Source of the DNA: Caulobacter sp.
Lineage (GTDB): Bacteria > Pseudomonadota > Alphaproteobacteria > Caulobacterales > Caulobacteraceae
DNA length: 41,150 nucleotides
NCBI GenBank assembly: GCA_029866155.1
Contig: JARWZW010000051.1
Span: forward strand, 1-41,150
Direction: 5' to 3'
In this document: positions 34,755-41,150 of the stretch, piece after piece
How positions within the stretch are numbered: the stretch's first letter is position 1
Layout: each line of letters begins with the position of its first letter
The notes under the pieces: generated by a model
What the model was told of the DNA's origin: nothing
What the model saw: the letters and a program-made list of their open reading frames with translations, nothing else
Database searches by the model: none
Made by a program: the position numbers and the translations under genes

Positions 34755-34804
34755 GCGCAGAGCCCGACATCGTCCTGTCTTGCAACCGTGAGGACCAGAG
34801 CTAG
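34751..34804 (+). pseudogene. Relic of a third TIR gene (17 codons)
   Basis: ATG at 34751 overlaps the stop of the preceding TIR gene in the same ATGA layout used between genes one and two. It reads MSAEPDIVLSCNREDQS and then TAG. This aligns without gaps to the first residues of the TIR proteins (DIFLSYNREDQAV), with V for F and C for Y, so it is the beginning of a further copy whose remainder is lost. No more TIR sequence is recognisable beyond it. Confidence 0.8.
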
Positions 34805-34813
34805 GCCACCGGG

Positions 34814-34838
34814 CAGGAACCGAACATTTGCTTGCCAG
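34814..34838. repeat. 25-bp dispersed repeat, left copy
   Basis: CAGGAACCGAACATTTGCTT plus five bases matches, in inverted orientation, 40966-40990 with 23 of 25 identical. It lies immediately after the TIR relic. The two copies bound a 6.1-kb stretch. Confidence 0.6.
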
Positions 34839-34942
34839 GATGGCGGCCATTGCCGATGGCGGGGCGACGATCTGGCGGACAGGCTCCGACGCTTGGGACC
34901 TGCGCGGCCTCGGAGCGACGGAACCGCGGTTATCAGTCCGGC

Positions 34943-35638
34943 TTACGACGGTGAGCGCTTCTCCTTGAGCAACTGCAGCAACGCTCGTGCAGCGGGTTCG
35001 GATGAGGCCGGGTTTTGACCGGTAACAAGTTTGCCGGCCACGACGACGTGGGGCTTCCAGTCCGCCCCCTTTTCGTAGAGCCCGCCATTGGCCTTCAGCA
35101 TGTCCTCCACGAGAAACGGCACCACCTCGCGCAGGCCCACGCCGTCTTCCTCGCTGTTGGTAAACCCTGTCACGCGGCGACCGGATACCAGGGGCTCGCC
35201 GCTGGCCGCGCGGGTGTGCCGGAAGATTGCGGGGGCATGGCAGACGGCGGCGATGGGGCGGTCGTCGGCGGCGAAGGCCTCGATGAGGCGGCGCGCATCG
35301 GCGCTCTCTGCGAGATCCCACATCGGCCCGTGACCGCCGGGGAAGAACACGGCGTCGTAGTGGCCTGCCTGCACCTCCGCCAGGGGCGTCGTGGAGGCCA
35401 GCGCCTGCTGCGCGGCGGAGTCCGCCTTGAACCGCTCGGTCGCCGGGGTCTGTGCATCCTTGGCGTCGCTTCGCGGGTCGAGGGGGGGCTGGCCGCCCTT
35501 GGGCGAGGCCAGGGTGATATCGGCTCCGGCGTCACGCAGCACAAAGTAGGGGGCCGCGAACTCCTCGAGCCAGAAACCGGTCTTCTCGCCGGTGTCTCCG
35601 AGGCGGTCGTGGGAGGTCAGCACCATCAGAACATTCAT
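34943..35638 (-). CDS. DJ-1/PfpI family protein (HchA-like)
   Basis: The 231-residue class I glutamine-amidotransferase-like protein has the nucleophile elbow AAVCHAPA (C133, H134) and VFFPGGHGPMWD with a Glu at the start of the fold (FWLEEF, about residues 23-27). Together these form the active site of Hsp31/HchA-type and related glyoxalase III or deglycase proteins. It is cytosolic. The family is linked to methylglyoxal detoxification and stress resistance; the exact activity is uncertain. It is convergent with the TIR gene cluster. Confidence 0.9.
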   Translation of the reverse strand: MNVLMVLTSHDRLGDTGEKTGFWLEEFAAPYFVLRDAGADITLASPKGGQPPLDPRSDAKDAQTPATERFKADSAAQQALASTTPLAEVQAGHYDAVFFPGGHGPMWDLAESADARRLIEAFAADDRPIAAVCHAPAIFRHTRAASGEPLVSGRRVTGFTNSEEDGVGLREVVPFLVEDMLKANGGLYEKGADWKPHVVVAGKLVTGQNPASSEPAARALLQLLKEKRSPS

Positions 35639-35921
35639 CGCGGGCTCCTGGTCAGGTTTTGCGCCGCGCCGCGCCCCTTGCCGCTCAGAGTGAACTGCAG
35701 GGAAGGGTTCGAGCCGCGCTGAGACGCGTCAGGCGTCTGCATCGCAACAAAACCGGCGCGGGCCGGAAAGGTTGCCGGCCCCAGGGTCCTTGCCGGGGAA
35801 CGGCACGGCCCCGAAGGTCCCGCAGGCAAGGCTCCGGCGCGCAACCAAGCTGCGCCTTGACGGTTTCAGACGTCAGCCACAGCGGCAGGTGGCGCCGACG
35901 CAGGGCGGAGAGCGAAGCAGC

Positions 35922-36467
35922 ATGGAACCGGCGGAAATCGCCTCGGCGCCTGACAAGGAGATCGTCGTGGGCTGTGGCCGCAAGCTGCGTCTTCGCCCCA
36001 TCCGCACGGACGACGCCGAATGCCTGGTCGACCTGGGCCTGCGCTCCACACCGGAAGATCTTCGCTTCCGGTTCTTTTCTCCCGTCCGCCCGATGGTCGG
36101 CGCCTTGACCTCTCTGCTCACCGGGTTCAATCGGCAGAACCACATCGCCGTCGCCGCCTATGATCCCGCGTCGGCGGAGGGGGAAAGCGGGCTTCTGGGC
36201 GTGGTTCGCCTGGTGCTTTCCCGGGATGAGCCGGAAGGCGAGTTCGCCATCATGGTCCGCTCGGACCAGGCAGGCCACGGCGTCGGCCATCGCCTGATGG
36301 AGGAGATGCTGGGCTGGGCCCATGAGCGCAGCCTGACGCGGGTTTGGGCAGAAATCATGTACGAAAACAAGCGAATGCTGAGCCTCGCCAAGGCCTTCGG
36401 CGCGGTGGTCCAACCACGATCCCGGGATTTTCGCACCTTCCAGGTTGTGATCGACCTGGACAGCTGA
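35922..36467 (+). CDS. GNAT family N-acetyltransferase
   Basis: The 181-residue protein has the single-domain GNAT fold: LRPIRTDDAECLVDLG at the N-terminus, VVRLVLSRD and EFAIMVRSDQAGHGVGHRLMEEML, in which Q-x-x-G-x-G binds the acetyl-CoA pyrophosphate, and ENKRMLSLAKAFGA. The RLRPIRPxD..FRFFSP style resembles the acetyltransferase domain that modifies lysines (Pat-type), but without the acyl-CoA synthetase part the target is open. The start MEPAEIAS lies eight bases after GGAGAG; longer in-frame extensions are arginine-rich and read through intergenic DNA. Confidence 0.88.
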   Translation: MEPAEIASAPDKEIVVGCGRKLRLRPIRTDDAECLVDLGLRSTPEDLRFRFFSPVRPMVGALTSLLTGFNRQNHIAVAAYDPASAEGESGLLGVVRLVLSRDEPEGEFAIMVRSDQAGHGVGHRLMEEMLGWAHERSLTRVWAEIMYENKRMLSLAKAFGAVVQPRSRDFRTFQVVIDLDS

Positions 36468-36641
36468 CCCTTTTGATCTGCCGCGCGGCCGAGGGGTGAG
36501 GCTTTCGGGATAGCGTCCCGCCTGTGTCGCTTCTCACAGGTGACGCCCGGCCAGAAGCCGGACTTTCCCTTGCCAGCCTGAACTATGGTGACAGCGCACC
36601 AACTATCCAGGTGGGACCGGAAGGGGTGATTCTAGTGGATT

Positions 36642-36802
36642 CCTTCTCCCCTCGAGGGAGAAGGTGGCAGCCGAAGGCTGACGGTTGAGGGGGTCTTTCC
36701 GCGCGGCCTGTGCTTGAAAGTCCTTCTTTATCAAATTCTTACCGCCGGCGCGGCCCCTCATCCGTCGGCTTCGCCGACACCTTCTCCCTCGAGAGGAGAA
36801 GG
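36642..36802. repeat. REPIN-like element, family 1, copy B (161 bp)
   Basis: The same organisation as copy A: 23-nt inverted ends at 36642-36664 and 36780-36802 (one base change in the right end), inner arms GGCAGCCGAAGGCTGACGG and TCCGTCGGCTTCGCCGAC, and the TTGAAAGTCCTTCTTTATCA centre. It forms the left part of a 198-bp block duplicated at 37044-37241. Confidence 0.85.
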
Positions 36803-36855
36803 GATTCCTGCAACGTCAATTGCCCGATGTCACCGTAATTCCTCCGGACAGACCT

Positions 36856-37004
36856 TAACCCCTCACCCTCCCGCGCCGCCGCCGCGCCGCGGGCCCCTCC
36901 CTCTCCCTTTGGGAGAGGTAAGTGTCTGATATCCTGCTCTCGTTTTACGTCTCCCACAGGGAGAGGGAGGGGCCCATGCGCCAGCATGGGAGGGTGAGGG
37001 GTTA
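36856..37004. repeat. REPIN-like element, family 2 (149 bp)
   Basis: The ends TAACCCCTCACCCTCCC (36856-36872) and its exact inverse (36988-37004) form a 17-bp terminal inverted repeat. A second perfect 18-bp inverted block (36891-36908 and 36958-36975, GGGCCCCTCCCTCTCCCT) lies inside. The centre (36909-36957) is AT-richer. It is the only copy in the window. Confidence 0.85.
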
Positions 37005-37043
37005 CGGTGCGGGCGGGGTGATGAGTGCATTGCCACCGCAAAT

Positions 37044-37204
37044 CCTTCTCCCCTCGAGGGAGAAGGTGGCAGCCGAAGGCTGACGGTTGAGGGGGTCTGT
37101 CCGCGCGGCCTGTGTTTGAAAGTCCTTCTTTATCAATCTCTTACCGCCGGCGCGGCCCCTCATCCGTCGGCTTCGCCGACACCTTCTCCCTCGAGGGGAG
37201 AAGG
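37044..37204. repeat. REPIN-like element, family 1, copy C (161 bp)
   Basis: This copy has 23-nt inverted ends at 37044-37066 and 37182-37204 and differs from copy B at few positions. The shared flank TTCCTG.AAC.TCAATT..CCGATG.CACCGTAAT extends the identity to 37241. It ends only about 50 bp before the XRE gene start. Confidence 0.85.
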
Positions 37205-37251
37205 GGTTCCTGTAACCTCAATTACCCGATGCCACCGTAATCCGGGACGGG

Positions 37252-37809
37252 ATGGCGGGCGATTGGCGGGGTCGTGACGCAGGACTGGCGTGGCGCCCGG
37301 GGCGGCTTTCGGGGTTTCTGGGATATCTGCTATCCAGGGCGAGGGAGACCGGCATATCCTTCAAGACCGATACGGCCAGGATCAAGCGGTGGCGCGAGGA
37401 GCGGCACTGGTCCCAGGAACATCTTGCCCAACTGGCCGGCGTGGGTCTGCGGACCCTTCAGCGGATCGAGACCGGGCAGCAGGCGTCGAGCGAAACGCTC
37501 AAGGCGCTGGCCAACGCCTTCGAGGTCGATGTCGCCGCCCTGTCCGTCGATCCGCATATCGAGGCGGGGGAGATCATCCGCAGCCGGCGGGCAAGGGCGA
37601 TCCGGGCGCTGCGCCTGTCATTCTGGATTCATGCGGCCGGTTATGTCGTGGCGGCCGCCGTCTTCATCGCCATCAGCGTCGGGCTGGGCGATTTCGTCAT
37701 GAAGTGGCCCCTGATCTGGGTGACCGTCGTCGTCCTGGGCCACGGCGCCGTCCTGGCCGTCTTCGAACTGGTCACGCGCTATGGCGAACAGGCGGGGCAG
37801 GGATCCTGA
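37252..37809 (+). CDS. XRE-family regulator with two membrane helices (HTH-2TM)
   Basis: The 185-residue protein has an N-terminal helix-turn-helix (about 40-95): TARIKRWREERHWSQEHLAQLAG is followed by GLRTLQRIETGQQASSETLKALANAFEV, the typical XRE-type end. Two hydrophobic helices follow (about 125-147 WIHAAGYVVAAAVFIAISVG and 153-176 PLIWVTVVVLGHGAVLAVFE), the 2TM-domain pattern. So it is a membrane-tethered DNA-binding protein or a signalling one; a target is not visible. The start is uncertain: ATG at 37252 is the only in-frame ATG and sits at the very edge of the repeat region, and its first 30 residues do not look conserved. Confidence 0.75.
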   Translation: MAGDWRGRDAGLAWRPGRLSGFLGYLLSRARETGISFKTDTARIKRWREERHWSQEHLAQLAGVGLRTLQRIETGQQASSETLKALANAFEVDVAALSVDPHIEAGEIIRSRRARAIRALRLSFWIHAAGYVVAAAVFIAISVGLGDFVMKWPLIWVTVVVLGHGAVLAVFELVTRYGEQAGQGS

Positions 37810-37813
37810 GGGT

Positions 37814-39028
37814 TCAGTCCCCCTTCAGGGCCTCGGCCAGATCAACCGCCAGGTCGCCCCTGCCGGCCACTTCCACCCGCTGCAGTCCCAGCCAGCCGGC
37901 CATCAGCCGCAGCTCTGCCGCCAGGGCGACAGGGGTTTCCGGGGTGGCATGGGGTTCGCGCCAGGCGGCCTGGACCTGAAGGATTCCGGCCTTGCGTTCG
38001 GCCTTCAGGTCCACCCGGGCGGTGATGGCCTCGCCCTCCAGGAAGGGCAGGACGTAATAGCCGTGTTCGCGCTTGTGGGCCGGGGTGTAGATTTCCAGCC
38101 GGATGCGGACGCCGAACAGGCGCTCGGTCCGTTCGCGAAACCAGATCAGGTTGTCGAAGGGCGACAGCAGGGCGCGGGCGGTGATCGGGCGGGGGATCTT
38201 CGCCGCCGGGTCCAGATAGGCGATCTTGGGCCAGCCCTGGACCTGGACCGGGACCAGGTCGCCGGCCTCGACCAGTTCGGCGATCCTGGCGCGGCTGGCC
38301 TCCAGGGGCAGGCGGAAATAGTCCCGCAGGTCGCTGGCCGTGGCGATACCCATGGCCCGGGCCGACAGGGCTACCAGCTGGCGCTGGGCGTCTTCTTCGC
38401 CGGGGGTGGGCAGGGCGGTGATGGCGGCGGGCAGGGCGCGCTCTGTCAGGTCATAGACCCGCTCGAACCCGCGCCGGGTTTTGGTGGTGATGACGCCGGT
38501 CCAGAACAGCCATTCCAGGGCCCGCTTGCCCTCCGACCAGGACCACCAGCCCGGCTGGCCGCGCGGCCCGGTGGCGAAGTCGCCGCCGGTGACGCCGTCG
38601 CGTTTCTCGATCTCGGCCAGGATGGTCTCGATATAGTCCCGCCGCTGGCGGGCGAAATTGGCGATGCCGCCCCAGATGCCGTCGCCGGCCTCTGCCCGCT
38701 GCATCCGCCAGCGAAACAGCGGCTGCAGGGCCAGCGGCATCAGGCTGGCTTCATGGCCCCAGTATTCGAACAGGCTGCGTTTCTGGCCCCAGGCCTCGTC
38801 CTCCAGGGTCTCGCGGCCATAGGCGCCGATGCGGGAAAAGCCCGGCAGGTAGTGGGTTCGGGTGACCACATTGACGCTGTCGATCTGGATCACCCCCAGC
38901 CGGTCAGGGACCTTTCGAAAATGGCTGCGGGAGGGGGCGTCCGGCCGGGCCTGGCCAAACCCCTGGGCCGCCAGGGCGATCCGGCGGGCCTGGGCGGCTG
39001 TCAGGCTGGCGGGTTTGCCTGTCGTCAC
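37814..39028 (-). CDS. YcaQ-type (AlkX) DNA glycosylase, winged-helix family
   Basis: The 404-residue protein matches the YcaQ/AlkX family across its length. It has a tandem winged-helix fold, including AQARRIALAAQGF, the active-site motif Q48-I-D50 in VIQIDSVNVVTRTHY (the QxD version, as in Escherichia coli YcaQ rather than QxQ of AlkZ), LFEYWGHEASLMP, PITARALLSPFDNLIWFRER and the C-terminal HGYYVLPFL. Members remove alkylated bases and unhook interstrand cross-links. It is downstream of, and overlaps by 4 bp, the aldo/keto reductase gene (ATGA), so the pair is translated together. The XRE gene converges on it, with the two stops 4 bp apart. Confidence 0.93.
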   Translation of the reverse strand: MTTGKPASLTAAQARRIALAAQGFGQARPDAPSRSHFRKVPDRLGVIQIDSVNVVTRTHYLPGFSRIGAYGRETLEDEAWGQKRSLFEYWGHEASLMPLALQPLFRWRMQRAEAGDGIWGGIANFARQRRDYIETILAEIEKRDGVTGGDFATGPRGQPGWWSWSEGKRALEWLFWTGVITTKTRRGFERVYDLTERALPAAITALPTPGEEDAQRQLVALSARAMGIATASDLRDYFRLPLEASRARIAELVEAGDLVPVQVQGWPKIAYLDPAAKIPRPITARALLSPFDNLIWFRERTERLFGVRIRLEIYTPAHKREHGYYVLPFLEGEAITARVDLKAERKAGILQVQAAWREPHATPETPVALAAELRLMAGWLGLQRVEVAGRGDLAVDLAEALKGD

Positions 39029-40005
39029 GCGTGGTCCAGCACGGGCTTGGGCCGATAGGGCGCCTCCAGGGCTTTTGCCTCGGCGTCGGTCAGGGTCAGG
39101 TCGAGGGCGGCCAGGGCCTCGTCCAGATGATGCAGCTTCGAGGCGCCGACGATCGGGGCCGTGATGGCGCTGTTGCGCAGGACCCAGGCCAGGGCGACCT
39201 GGGTGTTGCTGACCCCCCGGTCCGCCGCGACGGCCGAGACGGCCTCGACCACGGCGTGATCGGCGTCGCGGTAATAGAGGCGGGGTGAAAACTCGTCGGT
39301 CCGCGACCGTTCGGTCTCGCCCTCGCCCGGCTTGGCGCGTCCGCCGGCCAGGAACCCCCGGGCCAGGGGCGACCAGGGAATGACCCCGATCCCCTCTGAC
39401 TGGCAGAGGGGCAGCATTTCCCGCTCCTCCTCGCGATAGACCAGATTGTATTGCGGCTGCATGGAGACAAACCGCGTCCAGCCATGGCGCTCTGACGTGC
39501 TGAGCATCTTGGCGAACTGCCAGGCGTACATGGAGGAGGCGCCGATATAGCGGGCCTTGCCGGCCTTCACCACGTCATGCAGCGCTTCAAGCGTCTCCTC
39601 AATGGGGGTCTCCGGATCAAACCGGTGGATCTGGTAGAGGTCGACATGGTCGGTCCCCAGGTTCTTCAGGGAGCGGTCGATGGCGTCCAGGATGTGCTTG
39701 CGCGACAGCCCGCCGGTGTTGGGCCCGGCCCGGTGCGGAAAGAAGACCTTGGTGGCGATCACCGTCTCCTCGCGCCGGGCGAACTCCTTCAGCCAGCGGC
39801 CGGTGACCACCTCGCTCTGGCCCAGGCTGTACATGTCGGCCGTGTCGAAGAAGTTGATTCCGCCTTCCACCGCCTTTCGGAAGAAGGGCTTGGCCGCCTC
39901 GGCGTCCAGCACCCAGGGCCGCCATTGCGGGCTGCCATAGGTCATGCAGCCCAGACAGATCTGCGAAACCTTCAGTCCGGTGTTTCCAAGCCGCACATAG
40001 TCCAT
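39025..40005 (-). CDS. Aldo/keto reductase
   Basis: The 326-residue (alpha/beta)8 NADPH-dependent reductase carries the full catalytic tetrad: D54 and Y59 (FFDTADMYSLGQSE), K86 (VIATKVF) and H127 (YQIHRFD). The IGASSMYAWQ, PQYNLVYREEER and PWSPLARGFLAGG segments are typical of the AKR subgroup of YajO/Tas-like enzymes acting on aldehydes. The physiological substrate is unknown. It is the first gene of a two-gene operon with the YcaQ-type glycosylase (4-bp overlap), a pairing that could suit removal of reactive aldehydes and repair of the resulting DNA damage. That link is inference. Confidence 0.92.
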   Translation of the reverse strand: MDYVRLGNTGLKVSQICLGCMTYGSPQWRPWVLDAEAAKPFFRKAVEGGINFFDTADMYSLGQSEVVTGRWLKEFARREETVIATKVFFPHRAGPNTGGLSRKHILDAIDRSLKNLGTDHVDLYQIHRFDPETPIEETLEALHDVVKAGKARYIGASSMYAWQFAKMLSTSERHGWTRFVSMQPQYNLVYREEEREMLPLCQSEGIGVIPWSPLARGFLAGGRAKPGEGETERSRTDEFSPRLYYRDADHAVVEAVSAVAADRGVSNTQVALAWVLRNSAITAPIVGASKLHHLDEALAALDLTLTDAEAKALEAPYRPKPVLDHA

Positions 40006-40078
40006 CTAGGTATCCTCCCTGCGGGCGCTGGGGGCTGTTTCCCGGCGCCGGACACAAGGGTGGTGGAGGCCGCAGGGT

Positions 40079-40903
40079 TTGGCAACCGACGCAACAAGCC
40101 TGGCCCTGCGCCAGCTCGAGAACGACATGCAGTCGTTCCACCTGATCAACTATGGCGGCCGGGTCGACGGGTTTTTGGTGACCGCCAAGAACAGCGGCAC
40201 CCACTGGCTGCGCTTCATGGCCAGCCACGCCATCGCCCATCACCTGGGCCTGCCGCCGCCGGCCCATTCCAGCGGCCCCGGCAGCGACGACTATATCGGC
40301 CACCCCAAACATGCCCGGGCCAAACATGCCCGGGTGCATCCGGGCGCGCCGCGAATCGGCAGTTCCCACAACATCCCCTCGCGCCTGATCGCGCTGGCGG
40401 CCCGGGGCGGCCTGGTCAGCCTGCCGCCGACCGTGGTGCTGGTGCGGGACCTGCGCCAGGCGCTGCTGTCCTATTACGTCAAATGGCGGGAGGCCTATGG
40501 CCTGGGCAGCCTGTCTGACTATCTGCGCCGCCCGGCGCCGGGGACCCGGCGGATCGACGATGTCTGGTGGTTCATCCGCTTCTTCAATGCCTGGTCAGGC
40601 CTGCAGGCCGCCCTGCCGGGACGCGTCCTGGTGATCCGGCATGAGGACCTGGCGGCCGACCTCGCCAGCCAGATCGCCCGGATCTGGGCCCACTGGGGCG
40701 TGACCCTGAACGACGCCGACCTGGCGGCGGCCGTGGCCGTGTCTGGCAGGGATGCCGTGGCGGCAAACCTCGACCCCGGCCATGCCGAGACCATCATTCC
40801 AGACAGCGCCGTGCGGGAGGCTCTGGCCCTGTCGCCTGAAGATGAAGCCTTCCTGGACGCCCTGCTGGCCCGGCATCTGAGCGCGGGGGCGCGGGGGCTT
40901 TGA
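40079..40903 (+). CDS. Sulfotransferase family protein
   Basis: The 274-residue enzyme has the PAPS-binding 5' phosphosulfate loop K37-N-S-G-T-H-W43 and the 3' phosphate-binding VVLVRDLRQALLSYY (R123, S131), the two marks of the sulfotransferase superfamily. Near the C-terminus VLVIRHEDLAADLASQI also fits. The acceptor, whether lipid, sugar or polysaccharide, is not predictable. The start is TTG at 40079, backed by GGAGG nine bases upstream; ATG at 40127 (residue 17) is an alternative with a weaker RBS. A 15-bp perfect tandem duplication (40305-40334) inside the gene adds five residues (KHARA). Confidence 0.85.
   Translation: MATDATSLALRQLENDMQSFHLINYGGRVDGFLVTAKNSGTHWLRFMASHAIAHHLGLPPPAHSSGPGSDDYIGHPKHARAKHARVHPGAPRIGSSHNIPSRLIALAARGGLVSLPPTVVLVRDLRQALLSYYVKWREAYGLGSLSDYLRRPAPGTRRIDDVWWFIRFFNAWSGLQAALPGRVLVIRHEDLAADLASQIARIWAHWGVTLNDADLAAAVAVSGRDAVAANLDPGHAETIIPDSAVREALALSPEDEAFLDALLARHLSAGARGL
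40305..40334 (+). repeat. 15-bp tandem duplication in the sulfotransferase gene
   Basis: CCAAACATGCCCGGG occurs twice head to tail (40305-40319, 40320-40334) with no mismatch, which repeats KHAR in the protein. The frame is kept. Perfect identity suggests it is a recent slippage event. Confidence 0.85.
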
Positions 40904-41150
40904 CGGGCCGGCCGGCTCTGGTGGCCGGGATCTGACATAAGAGTCCCGGCTATCCGGCGGCAGGGCTGGCAAGCAAACGTCCGGTTCCTGGCCGAGAGAC
41001 AACTGTGAGAATCGACCCCTAGCTGACCTCGGCAGGGTCCGCTTTCCGGCGAACTGGGAAACGTCTGCCTGCGGCGGCTTTGCCGGGGTCCACTCTCGAC
41101 CCAAGGCGGAAATTGAATGCGCGGCTGGCTAACCTCGTGTCCAGACTTAA
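40904..41150. other. Gene-free right edge with palindrome and dispersed repeat
   Basis: The last 247 bp hold no gene. A 7-bp-stem palindrome (GCCGGGA ... TCCCGGC, 40924-40950) follows the sulfotransferase stop and may end its transcript. The inverted partner of the 34814-34838 repeat lies at 40966-40990. Downstream, GTCCGCTTTCCGGC and CTCGACCCAAGGCGG segments resemble the degenerate GTCCGCTTTCGACC...GCGGACAT type of intergenic repeat known from proteobacteria. Confidence 0.5.
40966..40990. repeat. 25-bp dispersed repeat, right copy (inverted)
   Basis: Its reverse complement matches 34814-34838 with two differences. It is located 63 bp after the sulfotransferase stop codon. Confidence 0.6.

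Larger units (their letters stand above)
36468..37251. repeat. 784-bp intergenic island of inverted repeats
   Basis: It holds two copies of the 161-bp family-1 element (36642-36802 and 37044-37204), a 149-bp family-2 element between them (36856-37004), and 38-bp right-flank extensions repeated after both family-1 copies. About 60% of the region is recognisable repeat, and no gene is credible. The remaining 36468-36640 segment shows a short GACCGGAAGGGGTGATTCTAG block related to the degenerate repeat ends elsewhere. Confidence 0.75.

Noticed and set aside
30724..37204. Insertion sequence
   Set aside because: The 161-bp and 149-bp inverted elements contain no transposase and are too short to be autonomous; described as REPIN-like repeats instead.

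Overview
This is GC-rich chromosomal DNA from an alphaproteobacterium, most likely a member of the Caulobacteraceae (Caulobacter, Phenylobacterium or relatives). The evidence is the very high third-position GC, a TrcR-type (DUF1013) cell-cycle regulator, small DUF3309 and DUF983 proteins, candidate EcfG/sigma-T promoters, and the palindromic intergenic repeats typical of this group. The assignment is inference from gene content; no rRNA or other formal marker is present.

Layout. The window opens inside a Sel1-repeat gene of visibly lower GC, followed by a class II tRNA-Ser(CGA) on the minus strand. From 1.2 to 14 kb lies mostly housekeeping metabolism: a dicarboxylate symporter, an M28 peptidase next to L-serine dehydratase, a cation efflux pump followed by the translationally coupled LPS genes waaA-lpxK, an exported amidohydrolase, an aminoglycoside-phosphotransferase-like kinase and mnmA. 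groES-groEL (14.3-16.3 kb) is preceded by a promoter-like sequence and a degenerate CIRCE operator and ends in a clear intrinsic terminator. From 16.4 to 30.2 kb come a Tat-exported DUF885 protein, an M23 peptidase, a Rieske oxygenase with a methyltransferase, an extremely acidic repeat protein, trcR, DUF3309, DUF983, a threonine aldolase, an SDR, an ABC exporter and an MFS transporter.

The right-hand part (30.2-41.15 kb) is the accessory portion. Its centrepiece is a translationally coupled tandem pair of TIR / TolB-like / TPR proteins. The first copy has no ATG, GTG or TTG start and appears to begin at CTG. The second is followed by a 17-codon relic of a third copy in the same overlapping ATGA configuration. 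Around the pair are a DJ-1/PfpI protein, a GNAT acetyltransferase, an XRE regulator with two membrane helices, a YcaQ-type DNA glycosylase coupled to an aldo/keto reductase, and a sulfotransferase.

Non-coding DNA here is highly structured. A 161-bp element with 23-nt inverted ends occurs three times. A 149-bp element with perfect 17-nt and 18-nt inverted blocks sits between two of those copies. A third inverted palindrome pair lies at 25.8 kb, several short palindromes are scattered, and a degenerate repeat with 33-bp internal units occurs in the 12.7, 30.6 and 31.0 kb gaps. No transposase, integrase, CRISPR array or rRNA was seen. The most promising items for follow-up are the TIR tandem and the KPD/DSDED acidic repeat protein with its EcfG-like promoter.
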